The notes: generated by a model from the letters alone, not told the origin. A DNA stretch of 64,000 nt from Pandoraea norimbergensis (GCF_001465545.3 NZ_CP013480.3:1674001-1738000); one strand, 5' to 3'. Counted from the stretch's first letter, positions 1-12,007 are shown. Numbers and translations: made by a program.

Positions 1-831
1 CATCACGGTCGGCAACACGGCATCGGATGACGCCGTGCCCAGCACGATGGACAACTCTTCGCGGAAGTATTTGATGAACTTGAAGATGTTGAAGCCCGCC
101 AGACGCAACACGCCGCCCAGCACCACGGTCACGAATACGGCACAGCTCAGATAGAACACAAAGACGAGCATGCCCAGTTGCTTGAGCGACGACGCACCGT
201 ATTTGCCAGTGGTGAACGCCACGGCACCCAACACGCCCAGCGGCGCCAGACGGATGATGAACGCCATCACGCGGAAGAACACGTGGCTCAGGTCTTCAAT
301 GAAACGTGCGACCGGCTTGCCCCGCTCGCCAAGCGCAGCCAGCGCACAGCCGAACATCACGGAGAAGACGAGAATTTGCAGGATGTCGCCCTTGGCGAAC
401 GCGTCGGTAATCGTGTTGGGGATGATGTTCAACAGGAAACCGGCGGTGTCTTTGAGACTCTTGGCGTTCTCGGTGTACGCCGCCATCGCGCTCGGGTCGA
501 GGCTGCGAATGTCGATGTTCATACCGACACCCGGGCGCGTCACCCACGCCAGCACGGCACCGATCACCAACGCAAAGGTGGTGATGATCTCGAAGTACAC
601 GACGGCCTTCACGCCGACGCGGCCCACTTTGCGCAAATCGCCCGCGCTCGCCATACCGCTGACGACCACGCAAAAGACGATGGGGCCAATGACCATCTTG
701 ATGAGCTTGAGGAAGCCATCGCCCAACGGACGCAAGGACTCGCCCAATTGCGGAAACCAGATGCCGAGTGCCACGCCTACTACCAACGCGATGACGACTC
801 GGCCAAACAACGAACGGAACAGCCTGGGCAT
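1..831 (-). CDS. dctA: C4-dicarboxylate/proton symporter DctA (3' end outside window)
   Basis: Inner-membrane carrier that takes up succinate, fumarate, malate and related acids (SLC1/DAACS family). The 277 residues present begin MPRLFRSLFGRVVIAL and include family-typical stretches: FLKLIKMVIGPIVFCVVVSG at about 40-60, the LLNIIPNTITDAFAKGD segment, RLAPLGVLGAVAF, and a serine-rich re-entrant loop (LGTASSDAVLPTVM) at the window edge. Family members are about 430 residues, so the C-terminal third is missing only because the window ends. The start ATG is chosen because GGAGA lies 7-10 bases upstream. A dyad of the type bound by FadR-family repressors lies about 130 bases upstream. The gene diverges from the SDR-trehalase pair. 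Confidence 0.93.
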   Translation of the reverse strand, partial: MPRLFRSLFGRVVIALVVGVALGIWFPQLGESLRPLGDGFLKLIKMVIGPIVFCVVVSGMASAGDLRKVGRVGVKAVVYFEIITTFALVIGAVLAWVTRPGVGMNIDIRSLDPSAMAAYTENAKSLKDTAGFLLNIIPNTITDAFAKGDILQILVFSVMFGCALAALGERGKPVARFIEDLSHVFFRVMAFIIRLAPLGVLGAVAFTTGKYGASSLKQLGMLVFVFYLSCAVFVTVVLGGVLRLAGFNIFKFIKYFREELSIVLGTASSDAVLPTVM

Positions 832-1184
832 GGTGTGTCTCCTCTGCCTGCGTAGATCTTGCGGATTTTGTTGATCTCTACTTCGACGGATTGCTCTTTC
901 GGGGGCTCTGCGGTACAGCGCTTTCCTCACCATCAGCCAGTTTATCGTTACAAGTCATACCGGTCTGACCAGTGGTGTTATGGCGAATATTAGAAAGTCA
1001 ATATGTGGCGGTCAAGGCGCACGCGCTGAGGGGATACCCTAGGGTCGTGACTGACTCGCGAGACGCGGGTTTCGCAGGCTGAACCCGTACGGTTTCTCGG
1101 GTATGACGGCCGGAACTTCGGTTTCCGGCGCGGGGTCGCACTGGGTATCCCCAACAAGTCGCAAACACAAGTCAGGGAGACGCC
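832..1184. other. Intergenic region between dctA and the SDR gene
   Basis: No gene is visible here. It holds the divergent control region of dctA and the SDR-trehalase pair, including a FadR-type dyad (959-973), a 10-bp inverted repeat (GGGGATACCC at 1030-1039, GGGTATCCCC at 1143-1152) and a small hairpin, GCCGGAA...TTCCGGC, at about 1108-1128 between those arms. The SDR start is preceded by GGGAG. Confidence 0.6.
959..973. promoter_or_regulatory. Candidate FadR/FCD-type GntR operator
   Basis: The sequence ACCGGTCTGACCAGT is a dyad around a central T with one mismatched pair. Its core GGTCTGACC matches the TNGTNNNACNA type of site used by the FCD subfamily of GntR regulators (FadR, PdhR, LldR) except for one outer base. 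It sits upstream of dctA and of the SDR-trehalase pair. The FCD-type regulator encoded at 3815 is the nearest candidate ligand. Function is inferred from the motif only. Confidence 0.45.
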
Positions 1185-1952
1185 ATGCGAATGAAAGACA
1201 CGGTGGTACTCGTCACGGGCAGCGCGCAGGGTATCGGGCGCGCAATCGCCATCCGGCTGGCACAGGAAGGTGCGCGCATCGTGGTGGAAGACCGGCAGGA
1301 CAGCACGATGGCAAAGCAGACGCTGGACGCGGTGCGCACGGCGGGTAGCGATGGTTGTGTGATCGCTGGCGACGTTGGGCGCGTAGCCGATGTTCAGGCG
1401 GTGGTGGCGAAGGCGGTCGAGCAATTGGGGCGGCTGGACGTGCTGGTCAATAACGCCGGAGTGGAGCGCCGAGCCGCCTTTCTGGACGTGACGGAAGCCG
1501 ACTACGACCTCGTGCTGGACATCAACCTGAAAGGCGCGTTCTTTCTCACACAGGCCTTTGTGAAGCACCTTCGCGACACGAAGCGCGGCGGGCGCATCGT
1601 CAACGTCAGTTCGGTACACGAAGAGTTGCCGTTTCCCCACTTCACCAGCTATTGCGCCAGCAAAGGCGGCATGAAGATGATGATGCGCAATCTCGCCATC
1701 GAACTCGCGCCGCTCGGCATTACGGTGAATAACGTCGCGCCCGGCGCGGTTGGCACGGCGATCAATCAGCAACTGCTCAAGAACCCGGCGGAACTCGACG
1801 CGCTGCTTGCCAACATCCCGCTTGGCCGTCTTGCCGATCCGAGTGAAGTGGCTAACGCGGTGCTGTTTCTCGCGTCGCCGGAAGCCAGTTACGTGACGGG
1901 GACGACGGTGTTCGTCGATGGCGGGCTGCTCTGGAATTATTCGGAGCAATGA
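1185..1952 (+). CDS. Short-chain dehydrogenase/reductase (SDR), glucose-1-dehydrogenase-like
   Basis: A classical SDR oxidoreductase of 255 residues, the usual family length, predicted cytosolic and NAD(P)-dependent. The Rossmann glycine motif TGSAQGIG is at residues 11-18, NNAG at 89-92, and the catalytic tetrad reads N114, S143, Y156 and K160 (YCASK). The C-terminal FVDGGL motif is present. The substrate is not readable; the closest impression is of sugar or 3-oxoacyl dehydrogenases. The ATG follows GGGAG with good spacing. Its stop codon overlaps the trehalase start (ATGA), so the two are translationally coupled and probably act in the same carbohydrate pathway. Confidence 0.88.
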   Translation: MRMKDTVVLVTGSAQGIGRAIAIRLAQEGARIVVEDRQDSTMAKQTLDAVRTAGSDGCVIAGDVGRVADVQAVVAKAVEQLGRLDVLVNNAGVERRAAFLDVTEADYDLVLDINLKGAFFLTQAFVKHLRDTKRGGRIVNVSSVHEELPFPHFTSYCASKGGMKMMMRNLAIELAPLGITVNNVAPGAVGTAINQQLLKNPAELDALLANIPLGRLADPSEVANAVLFLASPEASYVTGTTVFVDGGLLWNYSEQ

Positions 1953-3592
1953 CCATGACCGACACCGCGCAACGCACGCTCTCGCAAGGGGGCATGACGC
2001 CAGAGGTCGCGCATGTCGCGCCGTCGGATGTGCTCACGCCAGCCGATCGGTATCAGGAGTTGTTTGTCGCCGTGCAGACGCAACGCATCTTCCCCGATAG
2101 CAAGACGTTCGTGGACTGCGTGCCGACGCTGGCGCCGGTGGAGATTCTCCGGCGGTATCGCGATGACGCCAGCCGACCCGGCTTCGATCTCTCGGCGTTC
2201 GTCTCCGGGCATTTCACGATGGAGCGCATTCCCGACAGCCACTATGTGTCGGACCCCGGACAGGGGCTGGTCGCGCATATCGATGGCCTCTGGGATGTGC
2301 TGACCCGGCTGCCGCAAGCGCATCCGGCTGACAGTTCGCTGCTGCCGTTGCCGCAGTCTTACGTGGTGCCCGGCGGACGCTTTCACGAACTCTATTACTG
2401 GGACTCCTATTTCACGATGCTCGGCCTCGCCCAAAGCGGACGCCACGATCTGCTCGTGAATATGGCCGACAACTTCTCGTTTCTCATCGATACGTACGGT
2501 CACGTGCCGAACGGCAACCGCACGTACTATCTGAGCCGGTCGCAGCCTGCGATGTACGGTTTGATGATCGAACTCTTCGAGTCGCACGGCGTGGCGCGTG
2601 CGGTCCGCTATTTGCCACATCTGCTGCGTGAGTACGCCTTCTGGATGGAAGGGGAGGACTCGCTCGCCGTCGGTGACACGTTCCGTCATCTGGTGCGTCT
2701 GCCCGACGGCGCGCTGCTCAATCGCTATTGGGACGAACGCGACACGCCGCGCGAGGAGGGCTATCTCGAAGACGTCAATACGGCACTGCACGCGCCCGCG
2801 CGCCATGCGGGGGAGGTCTATCGCGATCTGCGCGCCGGGGCAGCGTCGGGCTGGGATTTCAGTTCGCGCTGGCTCGGCGACGCCAACGATCTTTCGACGA
2901 TTCGCACGACGGCGATTCTGCCGGTCGATCTGAATAGCTTTCTCTTCGCGACGGAGCGACAGATCGCACGACTGAGCGAAGCGGCCGGTGACGCGCAGCA
3001 AGCGCAGGCGTTCGCGGCGCGCGCCGAAGCGCGCCGACGTGCGATGACGCGCTATCTCTGGAGTGACGACGACGGCGCGTTCATGGACTATGACTGGCAG
3101 CTCGGGGCGATTCGACGGCAATTGACGGCGGCGATCGCCGCGCCGTTGTTTGTCGGTATGGCTTCGCGTGAGGAGGCGCATCGCACGGCGCGGGCGATGG
3201 CCGATCGTTTGATGGCGGCGGGCGGGTTGCGCACGACAGAGACATCCATGCAGACGTCGAGCCTCCAGCAATGGGACCCGCCCAACGGCTGGGCGCCACT
3301 GCAATGGATCGCCATTCATGGCCTGCGCAAGTACGGCGAAAATCGGCTGGCCACGGAGATCGCCCATCGCTGGCTCGCGACGGTCGGAGCGCTTTACACG
3401 CGGGAGAGCAAGCTGGTGGAAAAGTACTCGCTGCACACGAGCGACGCGATGTGCGCTTGCGGCGGCGGGGGCGGAGAGTATCCGCTGCAAGACGGCTTCG
3501 GCTGGACGAACGGCGTGGTGCGGCGCCTGCTCGGTGACCATCCGGAACATCATGCCCACACGGCACTGGCGCGCGGGCGGCCGCGAGGGTAA
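1949..3592 (+). CDS. Alpha,alpha-trehalase (GH37), cytoplasmic type
   Basis: Hydrolyses trehalose to two glucose molecules. Both GH37 signatures are present: [15 protein letters not shown] at residues 141-155 and [12 protein letters not shown] at about 440, followed by [15 protein letters not shown] near the C-terminus. The 547 residues match the family. There is no signal peptide, so it resembles TreF rather than periplasmic TreA. It overlaps the upstream SDR gene by four bases. The product glucose could be a substrate of that dehydrogenase, but this is inference from proximity. A G-rich tandem repeat lies just after the stop codon. Confidence 0.93.
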   Translation: MTMTDTAQRTLSQGGMTPEVAHVAPSDVLTPADRYQELFVAVQTQRIFPDSKTFVDCVPTLAPVEILRRYRDDASRPGFDLSAFVSGHFTMERIPDSHYVSDPGQGLVAHIDGLWDVLTRLPQAHPADSSLLPLPQSYVVPGGRFHELYYWDSYFTMLGLAQSGRHDLLVNMADNFSFLIDTYGHVPNGNRTYYLSRSQPAMYGLMIELFESHGVARAVRYLPHLLREYAFWMEGEDSLAVGDTFRHLVRLPDGALLNRYWDERDTPREEGYLEDVNTALHAPARHAGEVYRDLRAGAASGWDFSSRWLGDANDLSTIRTTAILPVDLNSFLFATERQIARLSEAAGDAQQAQAFAARAEARRRAMTRYLWSDDDGAFMDYDWQLGAIRRQLTAAIAAPLFVGMASREEAHRTARAMADRLMAAGGLRTTETSMQTSSLQQWDPPNGWAPLQWIAIHGLRKYGENRLATEIAHRWLATVGALYTRESKLVEKYSLHTSDAMCACGGGGGEYPLQDGFGWTNGVVRRLLGDHPEHHAHTALARGRPRG

Positions 3593-3638
3593 CCACGAGC
3601 GCAGGGTTGGTGGCGGTGGTGAGGGCGGCCGGGCAGGC

Positions 3639-3682
3639 GGGAGGCAGGCGGGAGGCAGGCGGGAGGCAGGCGGGAAGCAGGC
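3639..3682 (+). repeat. 11-bp tandem repeat, four copies
   Basis: Unit GGGAGGCAGGC is repeated four times head to tail (3639, 3650, 3661, 3672; the last copy has A for G at position 5). It lies in the spacer between the trehalase stop and the FadR-type regulator. It is a simple repeat with slippage potential. Confidence 0.95.
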
Positions 3683-3771
3683 GCGCAGCGGGCCCGGCGG
3701 GTAGCGCTTGCAGCCCATGGGAGGGCGCTGCATCCGCCGATATTTGGCGTCGTACAATGCGCCATACTGAT

Positions 3772-3794
3772 CCGCGCGTATTTCGCGGAATTCC
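3772..3794. promoter_or_regulatory. Dyad shared with the carA leader (copy 1)
   Basis: CCGCG-CGTATTT-CGCGG (arms 3772-3776 and 3784-3788, 7-base spacer) is followed directly by AATTCC. A near copy lies in the carA leader at 4678-4699; 18 of 21 bases agree between 3774-3794 and 4679-4699. It is 27 bases upstream of the regulator start, a natural place for autoregulation. Confidence 0.45.
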
Positions 3795-3814
3795 CGCACG
3801 ACTTGTGAGGCCTC

Positions 3815-4576
3815 ATGAAGCATTCGGCACACGCCGTAACCGACGCTGCCGTCGCCATCATCCGCGAGCGCATTGAGCGTCAGGTCTATCCGACCGGCGC
3901 GATGTTGCCGTCGCAACGCCAACTCGCCGAAGAACTGTCGATCAGCCGCGCCTCGCTGCGCGAAGCCCTCTCGACGCTCGAAGCCCTCGGCATGGTCTCG
4001 ATTCGCCCCGGCAAGGGCGTGTACGTGAGCGACGCCTCGGCCCGCGTCGGCGTGGCCTGGCGCTTCGCCGACCAGATTTCGCTCGCCGACACGTATCAAC
4101 TTCGCTATGCGCTAGAAGGCTTCGCCGCGCGGCTGGCCGCCCACGCCGCCAGCGCCGACGAAATGGCGTGGCTCACCGACAACGTCGACGAGATGAAGGC
4201 TGCTCTGATCGAAGGCGACGTGGATACGGCCGCACAGCTCGATTTCGCGTTCCATCTGCGCATCGTCGGGCTCGCCGGCAACGGCGCCATTGCCGATATC
4301 CTGCGCGGCAGCACTGAAATCGTCATGGAAAGCCAGCGCCTGCCGTTCTATCAGCGCGAACTCGTGCTTTCTACCTATCATGAACATATGGAAATCCTCG
4401 ACGCCCTGCGACGCCGCGACGGCGCCGCCGCAGGGGCTGCGATGGAGCGCCATATCGTGCTGGCGGCCCAGCGGGCGGGCATTCACTTCCCTATCCCCTC
4501 TGCGTATTCGTCCGCCGGCGGCCTTGCCCCCAGGGAGAACGCAGAGCGTACTGGTACTCCACACGTTCAGCTTTGA
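3815..4576 (+). CDS. FadR/GntR-family transcriptional regulator (FCD domain)
   Basis: DNA-binding regulator of 253 residues. It has an N-terminal winged helix (about residues 28-70: LPSQRQLAEELSISRASLREAL, then a GKGVYV wing) and an all-alpha FCD ligand domain from about 90 to 220 with acidic/histidine residues typical of metal-dependent effector binding. FCD regulators usually sense organic acids, sugar acids or amino acids. The neighbours (dctA, SDR, trehalase upstream; carA downstream) do not settle the ligand. The TGA stop overlaps the carA promoter -35 hexamer. Candidate sites are the GGTCTGACC dyad upstream of dctA and the CCGCG dyad 27 bases before its own start. Confidence 0.85.
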   Translation: MKHSAHAVTDAAVAIIRERIERQVYPTGAMLPSQRQLAEELSISRASLREALSTLEALGMVSIRPGKGVYVSDASARVGVAWRFADQISLADTYQLRYALEGFAARLAAHAASADEMAWLTDNVDEMKAALIEGDVDTAAQLDFAFHLRIVGLAGNGAIADILRGSTEIVMESQRLPFYQRELVLSTYHEHMEILDALRRRDGAAAGAAMERHIVLAAQRAGIHFPIPSAYSSAGGLAPRENAERTGTPHVQL

Positions 4577-4600
4577 GATGAAAGGGATTTGCGCTATACT
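4573..4600 (+). promoter_or_regulatory. Sigma70 promoter of the carA-lysE-carB operon
   Basis: TTGAGA (4573-4578) and TATACT (4595-4600) are separated by 16 bases. Transcription would start near 4607, giving a leader of about 165 bases before the GTG of carA. The -35 hexamer overlaps the stop codon of the upstream regulator gene. Confidence 0.7.
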
Positions 4601-4677
4601 TTGAGGGTTTTGGTCATTTAACCCTCACCCTAGCGCCTACCCGCCTGACATCTCGTCCGCAGTCCGAGCATCCGCTG

Positions 4678-4699
4678 TGCGCATATTCCGCGCAATTCC
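4678..4699. promoter_or_regulatory. Dyad shared with the upstream FadR-type regulator (copy 2)
   Basis: TGCGC-ATATTCC-GCGCA (arms 4678-4682 and 4690-4694) followed by ATTCC. It lies within the predicted transcribed leader of carA and matches 3774-3794 at 18 of 21 bases. It may be an operator or roadblock site for the FadR-type regulator, or an RNA hairpin. Confidence 0.4.
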
Positions 4700-4770
4700 G
4701 GGGCCCGCGCTGATGTCATCGCGGCGGACGATGGGGCTGGCAGCCGGGGTGAACCCTTCAGGAGTTTCCC

Positions 4771-5916
4771 GTGCTGCCGTCATTCCCACCCGCTATTCTC
4801 GCGCTCGCTGACGGCACGGTCTTTCGTGGGTACGCCATTGGCGCTGCCGGTCACACCATCGGCGAAGTCGTGTTCAACACGGCCATCACCGGCTATCAGG
4901 AAATCCTCACCGACCCCAGCTATGCGCGCCAGATCGTCACGTTGACGTATCCGCACATCGGCAACACGGGCGTCAACAGTGAAGACGTCGAAGCCACGAA
5001 AGTCCATGCCGCCGGCCTGATCATCAAGGATCTTCCGATCCTCGAATCGAATTTCCGCGCCGACAAAACCCTGTCGCAATATCTGAAAGACGAAGGCGTC
5101 GTTGCCATCGCCGGTATCGACACGCGCCGACTCACCCGCATTCTGCGCGAGAAGGGTGCGCAGAACGGCTGCATCCTCGCCGGTGAAGAAGCCGACGAAG
5201 GCAAGGCCATCGCGCTCGCCCAGTCGTTCCCGGGCCTCGCCGGGATGGATCTCGCCAAGGTCGTCTCGACGACCGAGCGCTACTCCTGGACGCAGACGGA
5301 ATGGCGTCTGGGCGAAGGCTACGGCGAGCAGAAAGACCCGCAGTTCCATGTGGTCGCCCTCGACTACGGCGTCAAGCGCAACATTCTGCGCATGCTCGCC
5401 GAGCGTGGTTGCAAGGTCACGGTGCTGCCGGCCCAAAGCTCGGCTGACGACGTGTTCGCCTTGAACCCGGACGGCGTGTTCCTCTCGAACGGCCCCGGCG
5501 ATCCGGAACCGTGCGATTACGCCATCGCCGCGACGAAGACGTTCCTCGAGCGACGTATCCCGACGTTCGGCATCTGCCTCGGCCACCAGATCATGGGCCT
5601 GGCCGTCGGTGCGAAGACCCTCAAGATGAAGACCGGCCACCACGGCGCGAACCATCCGGTGAAGGACCTGGCCTCGGGCCGCGTGGTGATCACCTCGCAG
5701 AACCACGGCTTCGCGGTCGACGCAAACAGCCTGCCGGACAATGCGCGCGTCTCGCACGTGTCGCTGTTCGATGGCACGCTGCAAGGCTTCGAGCTGACGG
5801 ACCGCCCGGCATTCTGCTTCCAGGGTCACCCGGAAGCCTCGCCGGGCCCGCACGACATCGGCTATCTGTTCGACCGCTTCGTGCAGTCGATGGCCGACGC
5901 GAAACAAACCGCCTGA
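4771..5916 (+). CDS. carA: Carbamoyl-phosphate synthase small (glutaminase) subunit
   Basis: Hydrolyses glutamine and channels ammonia to CarB, making carbamoyl phosphate for arginine and pyrimidines. The 381 residues match the family. The N-terminal CPSase-small domain ([21 protein letters not shown]) is followed by a class I glutamine amidotransferase domain with nucleophile C269 in GICLGHQ, and the [10 protein letters not shown] motif holding the catalytic His and Glu. The start is GTG, preceded by AGGAG seven bases away. It heads an operon in which a LysE-family gene lies between carA and carB. Confidence 0.97.
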   Translation: MLPSFPPAILALADGTVFRGYAIGAAGHTIGEVVFNTAITGYQEILTDPSYARQIVTLTYPHIGNTGVNSEDVEATKVHAAGLIIKDLPILESNFRADKTLSQYLKDEGVVAIAGIDTRRLTRILREKGAQNGCILAGEEADEGKAIALAQSFPGLAGMDLAKVVSTTERYSWTQTEWRLGEGYGEQKDPQFHVVALDYGVKRNILRMLAERGCKVTVLPAQSSADDVFALNPDGVFLSNGPGDPEPCDYAIAATKTFLERRIPTFGICLGHQIMGLAVGAKTLKMKTGHHGANHPVKDLASGRVVITSQNHGFAVDANSLPDNARVSHVSLFDGTLQGFELTDRPAFCFQGHPEASPGPHDIGYLFDRFVQSMADAKQTA

Positions 5917-5946
5917 GCGCGACGAACGGATCAGGAAACACGCACC

Positions 5947-6615
5947 ATGCTCGGAAACTCACTCGGCATCGTCAACCTCTGGACCTATCTGGCCGGAGTG
6001 GTGGTGGTCATTCTGCTGCCGGGGCCGAATTCGATCTATGTCCTCTCGGTCGCCGCCCAGCGCGGCGTTCGGCAAGGCTACGCGGGCGCCTGCGGGGTGT
6101 TCCTCGGCGACACGATCCTGATGGCCCTCGCGGCCGCAGGCGTCGCGTCGCTGCTGCACGCCCAGCCGGCCCTGTTCTTCGTGGTGAAGTACTTCGGCGC
6201 GGCTTACCTGTGCTGGATGGGTTTCAACATGCTGCGCGGCGCCGTGAAGAACATCCGTGCCGCGCGCGAGAACCCCGCGGCACCGGCGTTGCCGCCGAAG
6301 CAGGTGGATGCCGACCGGCCGTTCCGGCGCGCACTGGTCATCAGCCTGCTCAATCCGAAGGCGATCCTGTTCTGCGTGTCGTTTTTCATCCAGTTTGTCG
6401 ATCCGGGCTACGCCTGGCCGGCGCTGTCGTTTGCCGTGTTGGGCGTGATCGTGCAGACGTGTAGTTTCCTGTACCTGAGCACGCTGATCCTGGCCGGTTC
6501 CCGTCTGGCCGAGCACTTCCGGCGACGTCGCCGGTTGAGCGCCGGGGCGACCGGCGGCGTGGGCGCGCTGTTCGTCGGCTTCGGTGTGAAGCTCGCGACC
6601 GCGACGCTGAGTTAA
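5947..6615 (+). CDS. LysE/RhtB-family amino-acid exporter inserted between carA and carB
   Basis: Inner-membrane protein of 222 residues with about six hydrophobic segments and the LysE-family hallmark LLPGPNSIYVLSVAAQRGVRQGY near residue 25-45, plus a central SLLNPKAILFCVSFFIQF segment. Family members export amino acids such as lysine, threonine, homoserine or leucine. It sits 30 bases after carA and 18 before carB in the same direction, so it is almost surely co-transcribed. An arginine-pathway amino acid or citrulline-like substrate is suggested by context only. Confidence 0.9.
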   Translation: MLGNSLGIVNLWTYLAGVVVVILLPGPNSIYVLSVAAQRGVRQGYAGACGVFLGDTILMALAAAGVASLLHAQPALFFVVKYFGAAYLCWMGFNMLRGAVKNIRAARENPAAPALPPKQVDADRPFRRALVISLLNPKAILFCVSFFIQFVDPGYAWPALSFAVLGVIVQTCSFLYLSTLILAGSRLAEHFRRRRRLSAGATGGVGALFVGFGVKLATATLS

Positions 6616-6633
6616 ATTTTTGTTGAGAACGTT

Positions 6634-9882
<3,249 letters not shown>

Positions 9883-9947
9883 TCGGGGCACGGTAACAGG
9901 GCGGATCTCCGGCGCGGTTCAGGCTGCGCCGGGGAAAGTCGCAAAAA

Positions 9948-9988
9948 TGGCGCGTAGGCCGGGGAACCCATCCCCGGCCTACGCGCCA
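9948..9988 (+). terminator. Long hairpin after carB, possible terminator
   Basis: An 18-bp perfect stem (left arm 9948-9965, loop ACCCA, right arm 9971-9988) of very high GC lies 65 bases after the carB stop. No T-run follows, so it may be a U-independent terminator, an mRNA 3'-end stabiliser or a palindromic repeat. The rest of 9883-10180 shows no gene. Confidence 0.5.
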
Positions 9989-10101
9989 AATGCATTATGT
10001 GGTGCGGATTGCCGCGCGATTCGTCACCTGTCGAACTTCGACGCGTGACTGGATTGGCAGCTACGGCAAGTCTGCTACACTAACGCCATATAGGTGTCAC
10101 A

Positions 10102-10161
10102 GCCGCGGTCAAGCGGCGTTCGCAAAAAGTGCGAATGCGGCTTTGCTGCGGCAATTTTTTT
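10102..10161 (+). promoter_or_regulatory. greA leader with stacked hairpins and a T-tract
   Basis: Three short inverted repeats precede greA: GCCGC/GCGGC (10102-10117), TTCGCA/TGCGAA (10119-10135) and TTGC/GCAA (10143-10154), the last followed by seven T residues (10155-10161). The first left arm could instead pair with GCGGCT at 10137-10142. This arrangement is compatible with attenuation of greA. Support is structural only. Confidence 0.35.
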
Positions 10162-10180
10162 GTCTTTCGGAACAACGCGC

Positions 10181-10657
10181 ATGAGTACCATTCCTCTGAC
10201 CAAGCGGGGCGCCGAGCTGCTCAAGGATGAGCTGCACCGCCTGAAGACCATCGAACGTCCGGCCGTGATCATTGCGATCTCGGAAGCCCGTGCGCAAGGC
10301 GATCTGTCGGAAAATGCCGAATACGACGCCGCCAAGGAAAAGCAGGGTTTCATCGAAGGCCGTATTCAGGACCTCGAATCGAAGCTGTCTGCCGCGCAGA
10401 TCATCGATCCGGCGGCACTTGATGCCGAGGGCCGTGTGGTCTTCGCCGCAACTGTCGAACTCGAAGATCTCGATAACGGCGGCACGGTGCTGTATCAAAT
10501 CGTCGGCGACGACGAGGCCGATCTGGAGCACGGCAAGATTTCGGTGAGTTCGCCGATCGCGCGTGCGCTCATTGGCAAGCATGCAGGCGACGTGGCCGAA
10601 GTGCAGGCCCCGAGCGGCGTGCGTGAGTACGAGATCATCGATGTCCGCTACGTCTGA
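10181..10657 (+). CDS. greA: Transcript cleavage factor GreA
   Basis: Binds the RNA polymerase secondary channel and stimulates cleavage of backtracked RNA. The 158-residue length is exactly that of the family. An N-terminal coiled coil carries the acidic tip [16 protein letters not shown] near residues 40-55, and the C-terminal FKBP-like globular domain ends [15 protein letters not shown] chose ATG 10181 ([18 protein letters not shown]) rather than the longer upstream frame because it matches the conserved N-terminus. There is no strong ribosome-binding site. The next gene overlaps its end. Confidence 0.96.
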   Translation: MSTIPLTKRGAELLKDELHRLKTIERPAVIIAISEARAQGDLSENAEYDAAKEKQGFIEGRIQDLESKLSAAQIIDPAALDAEGRVVFAATVELEDLDNGGTVLYQIVGDDEADLEHGKISVSSPIARALIGKHAGDVAEVQAPSGVREYEIIDVRYV

Positions 10658-11168
10658 TATGACGACTGGCGTGGTGTCGGCCAGCGGAGCGCCGCGACTG
10701 GAACGATTGTTCCGGTTGGTGGCGACCGTCTGGTGCGGCAGCCAATGGGCGATCGGCTATATCGTCGCGCCCACGCTGTTCGCTGTGCTTGAGTCACGCA
10801 TGGTGGCTGGCACGGTGGCGGGTCGACTGTTTCACACGCAGGCGTGGCTGAGTCTGGTTTGCGGTGTGTTGCTAGTCTGGTTGGCCACTGCCCTCGTGGC
10901 CCGAACGGCCGACAAACAAGCCGCACGCCGTTATCGCGGCCTGCGTTGGCTGGCGGTGGCGATGATGGTCTGTGTGCTGATCAGCTCGTTTGCGTTGCAG
11001 CCGTTCATGGCGCAATTGCGGGCGGCGGCGGAAGCCACTGGCGTCGAAATCGGGCAATCACCGTATGCAACACGTTTCGGCTTGCTGCATGGTATTTCCA
11101 GCGCTATCTATCTGTTGCAAAGCTTGCTGGGTGTGGCGCTGATCTGGCGCCAGCCGGTGCGCGGCTAA
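10641..11168 (+). CDS. DUF4149-type integral membrane protein
   Basis: A predicted inner-membrane protein of 175 residues with about four hydrophobic segments: [20 protein letters not shown], a central [36 protein letters not shown], and a C-terminal [21 protein letters not shown]. The pattern matches the DUF4149 family, commonly found beside greA in beta-proteobacteria; its function is unknown. I take ATG 10641, which overlaps greA by 17 bases and has GAG upstream. ATG 10659 is an alternative. Coupled translation with greA is likely. Confidence 0.8.
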   Translation: MSATSDMTTGVVSASGAPRLERLFRLVATVWCGSQWAIGYIVAPTLFAVLESRMVAGTVAGRLFHTQAWLSLVCGVLLVWLATALVARTADKQAARRYRGLRWLAVAMMVCVLISSFALQPFMAQLRAAAEATGVEIGQSPYATRFGLLHGISSAIYLLQSLLGVALIWRQPVRG

Positions 11169-11229
11169 ATGCCGCAGGCGGCGAGGGCGGACACTTCAAT
11201 CAATTGTCTACACTCGTTGCCCAATAAAA

Positions 11230-11257
11230 AACGCGCCCGACATTGTGCGGGCGCGTT
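11230..11257 (-). terminator. Terminator between the DUF4149 gene and yhbY
   Basis: AACGCGCCCG (11230-11239) pairs with CGGGCGCGTT (11248-11257) around an 8-base loop. Read on the minus strand the stem is followed by a run of T residues, so it best serves the minus-strand yhbY, but it may work for both converging genes. Confidence 0.7.
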
Positions 11258-11340
11258 GTCTTAGGGGCGGTGGAATCGTGAAAGCGAACCTCCGTCCCGG
11301 TCAGGCGCGAAGCGGCGTGTTTTCCGCTTCGATTCGCTTC

Positions 11341-11360
11341 GATCCGGAATGCTCCGGATC
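11341..11360. repeat. Palindrome at the yhbY 3' end
   Basis: GATCCGGA-ATGC-TCCGGATC, 8-bp perfect arms with a 4-base loop, overlaps the last bases of the yhbY stop codon. It could stabilise the mRNA 3' end. No T-run follows on either strand. Confidence 0.5.
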
Positions 11361-11859
11361 AGTCGTTGCGTTGACGCTTGACGCTCGTCTGACGCTTCTT
11401 GGCTTTCTTGACGATACCGCCGGCCGTCATGCGTTCGTTACCGCGCACGGTCATCTTCTTGACGGCGGGGCGGCGACTGGAATGCGGGCTGTTCTTGACG
11501 ACCGTCACGGTGCGCGGTGCGCGGCCCTTGACGGTGGTGCCAGTACCGCCGGAGCGTGCGCGCACCGGGGTTTCATCTTCGTCCGGGGTCGGGCGATACA
11601 CCACGAGCAGTTTGCCGATGTGTTGTACCGGCGCTGCACCGAGTTGGTCGCAAATGGTTTCGTAAATGGCGATGCGTGCGTCGCGTTCGTCACCGAAGAC
11701 ACGGACTTTGATCAGTTCGTGGGCCTTCAGGGCGCCGTCGATTTCCTTGAGCACCGCTGGCGTCAAGCCGTCGGCGCCGATCAGAACGACAGGATTCAGC
11801 GCATGGGCGGCGGAGCGCAGGTCGGCGCGTTGCGCCGGGGTCAGGGTCAAAGCAGACAT
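11359..11859 (-). CDS. yhbY: YhbY-family CRM-domain RNA-binding protein
   Basis: A small RNA-binding protein that associates with pre-50S ribosomal particles in E. coli. The CRM fold covers about residues 1-95: LTPAQRADLRSAAHALNPVV, then IGADGLTPAVLKEIDGAL, and IKVRVFGDERDAR. The 166 residues exceed the roughly 97 of E. coli YhbY because of a basic, low-complexity tail of about 65 residues, as often seen in Burkholderiales. It diverges from rlmE, another large-subunit factor, across a shared promoter region of about 150 bases. Confidence 0.92.
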   Translation of the reverse strand: MSALTLTPAQRADLRSAAHALNPVVLIGADGLTPAVLKEIDGALKAHELIKVRVFGDERDARIAIYETICDQLGAAPVQHIGKLLVVYRPTPDEDETPVRARSGGTGTTVKGRAPRTVTVVKNSPHSSRRPAVKKMTVRGNERMTAGGIVKKAKKRQTSVKRQRND

Positions 11860-12007
11860 AGAAGACAGACGAGAGACAAACGAGACAAACGAAGAGGAAT
11901 GCGCCTGGGAGCGATCACCGGAGCGCCTGCCACTGGCAGGTCCGACTCAGCATTTTGGGCGCGCAAGGGCGTATTATCCTGCAAATTCGCAGTGTTTTTG
12001 AAGAATT

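Noticed and set aside
1937..4099. A 720-residue minus-strand frame opposite trehalase and the FadR-type regulator
   Set aside because: It spans the trehalase gene, a tandem repeat and the start of the regulator gene without any recognisable domain.
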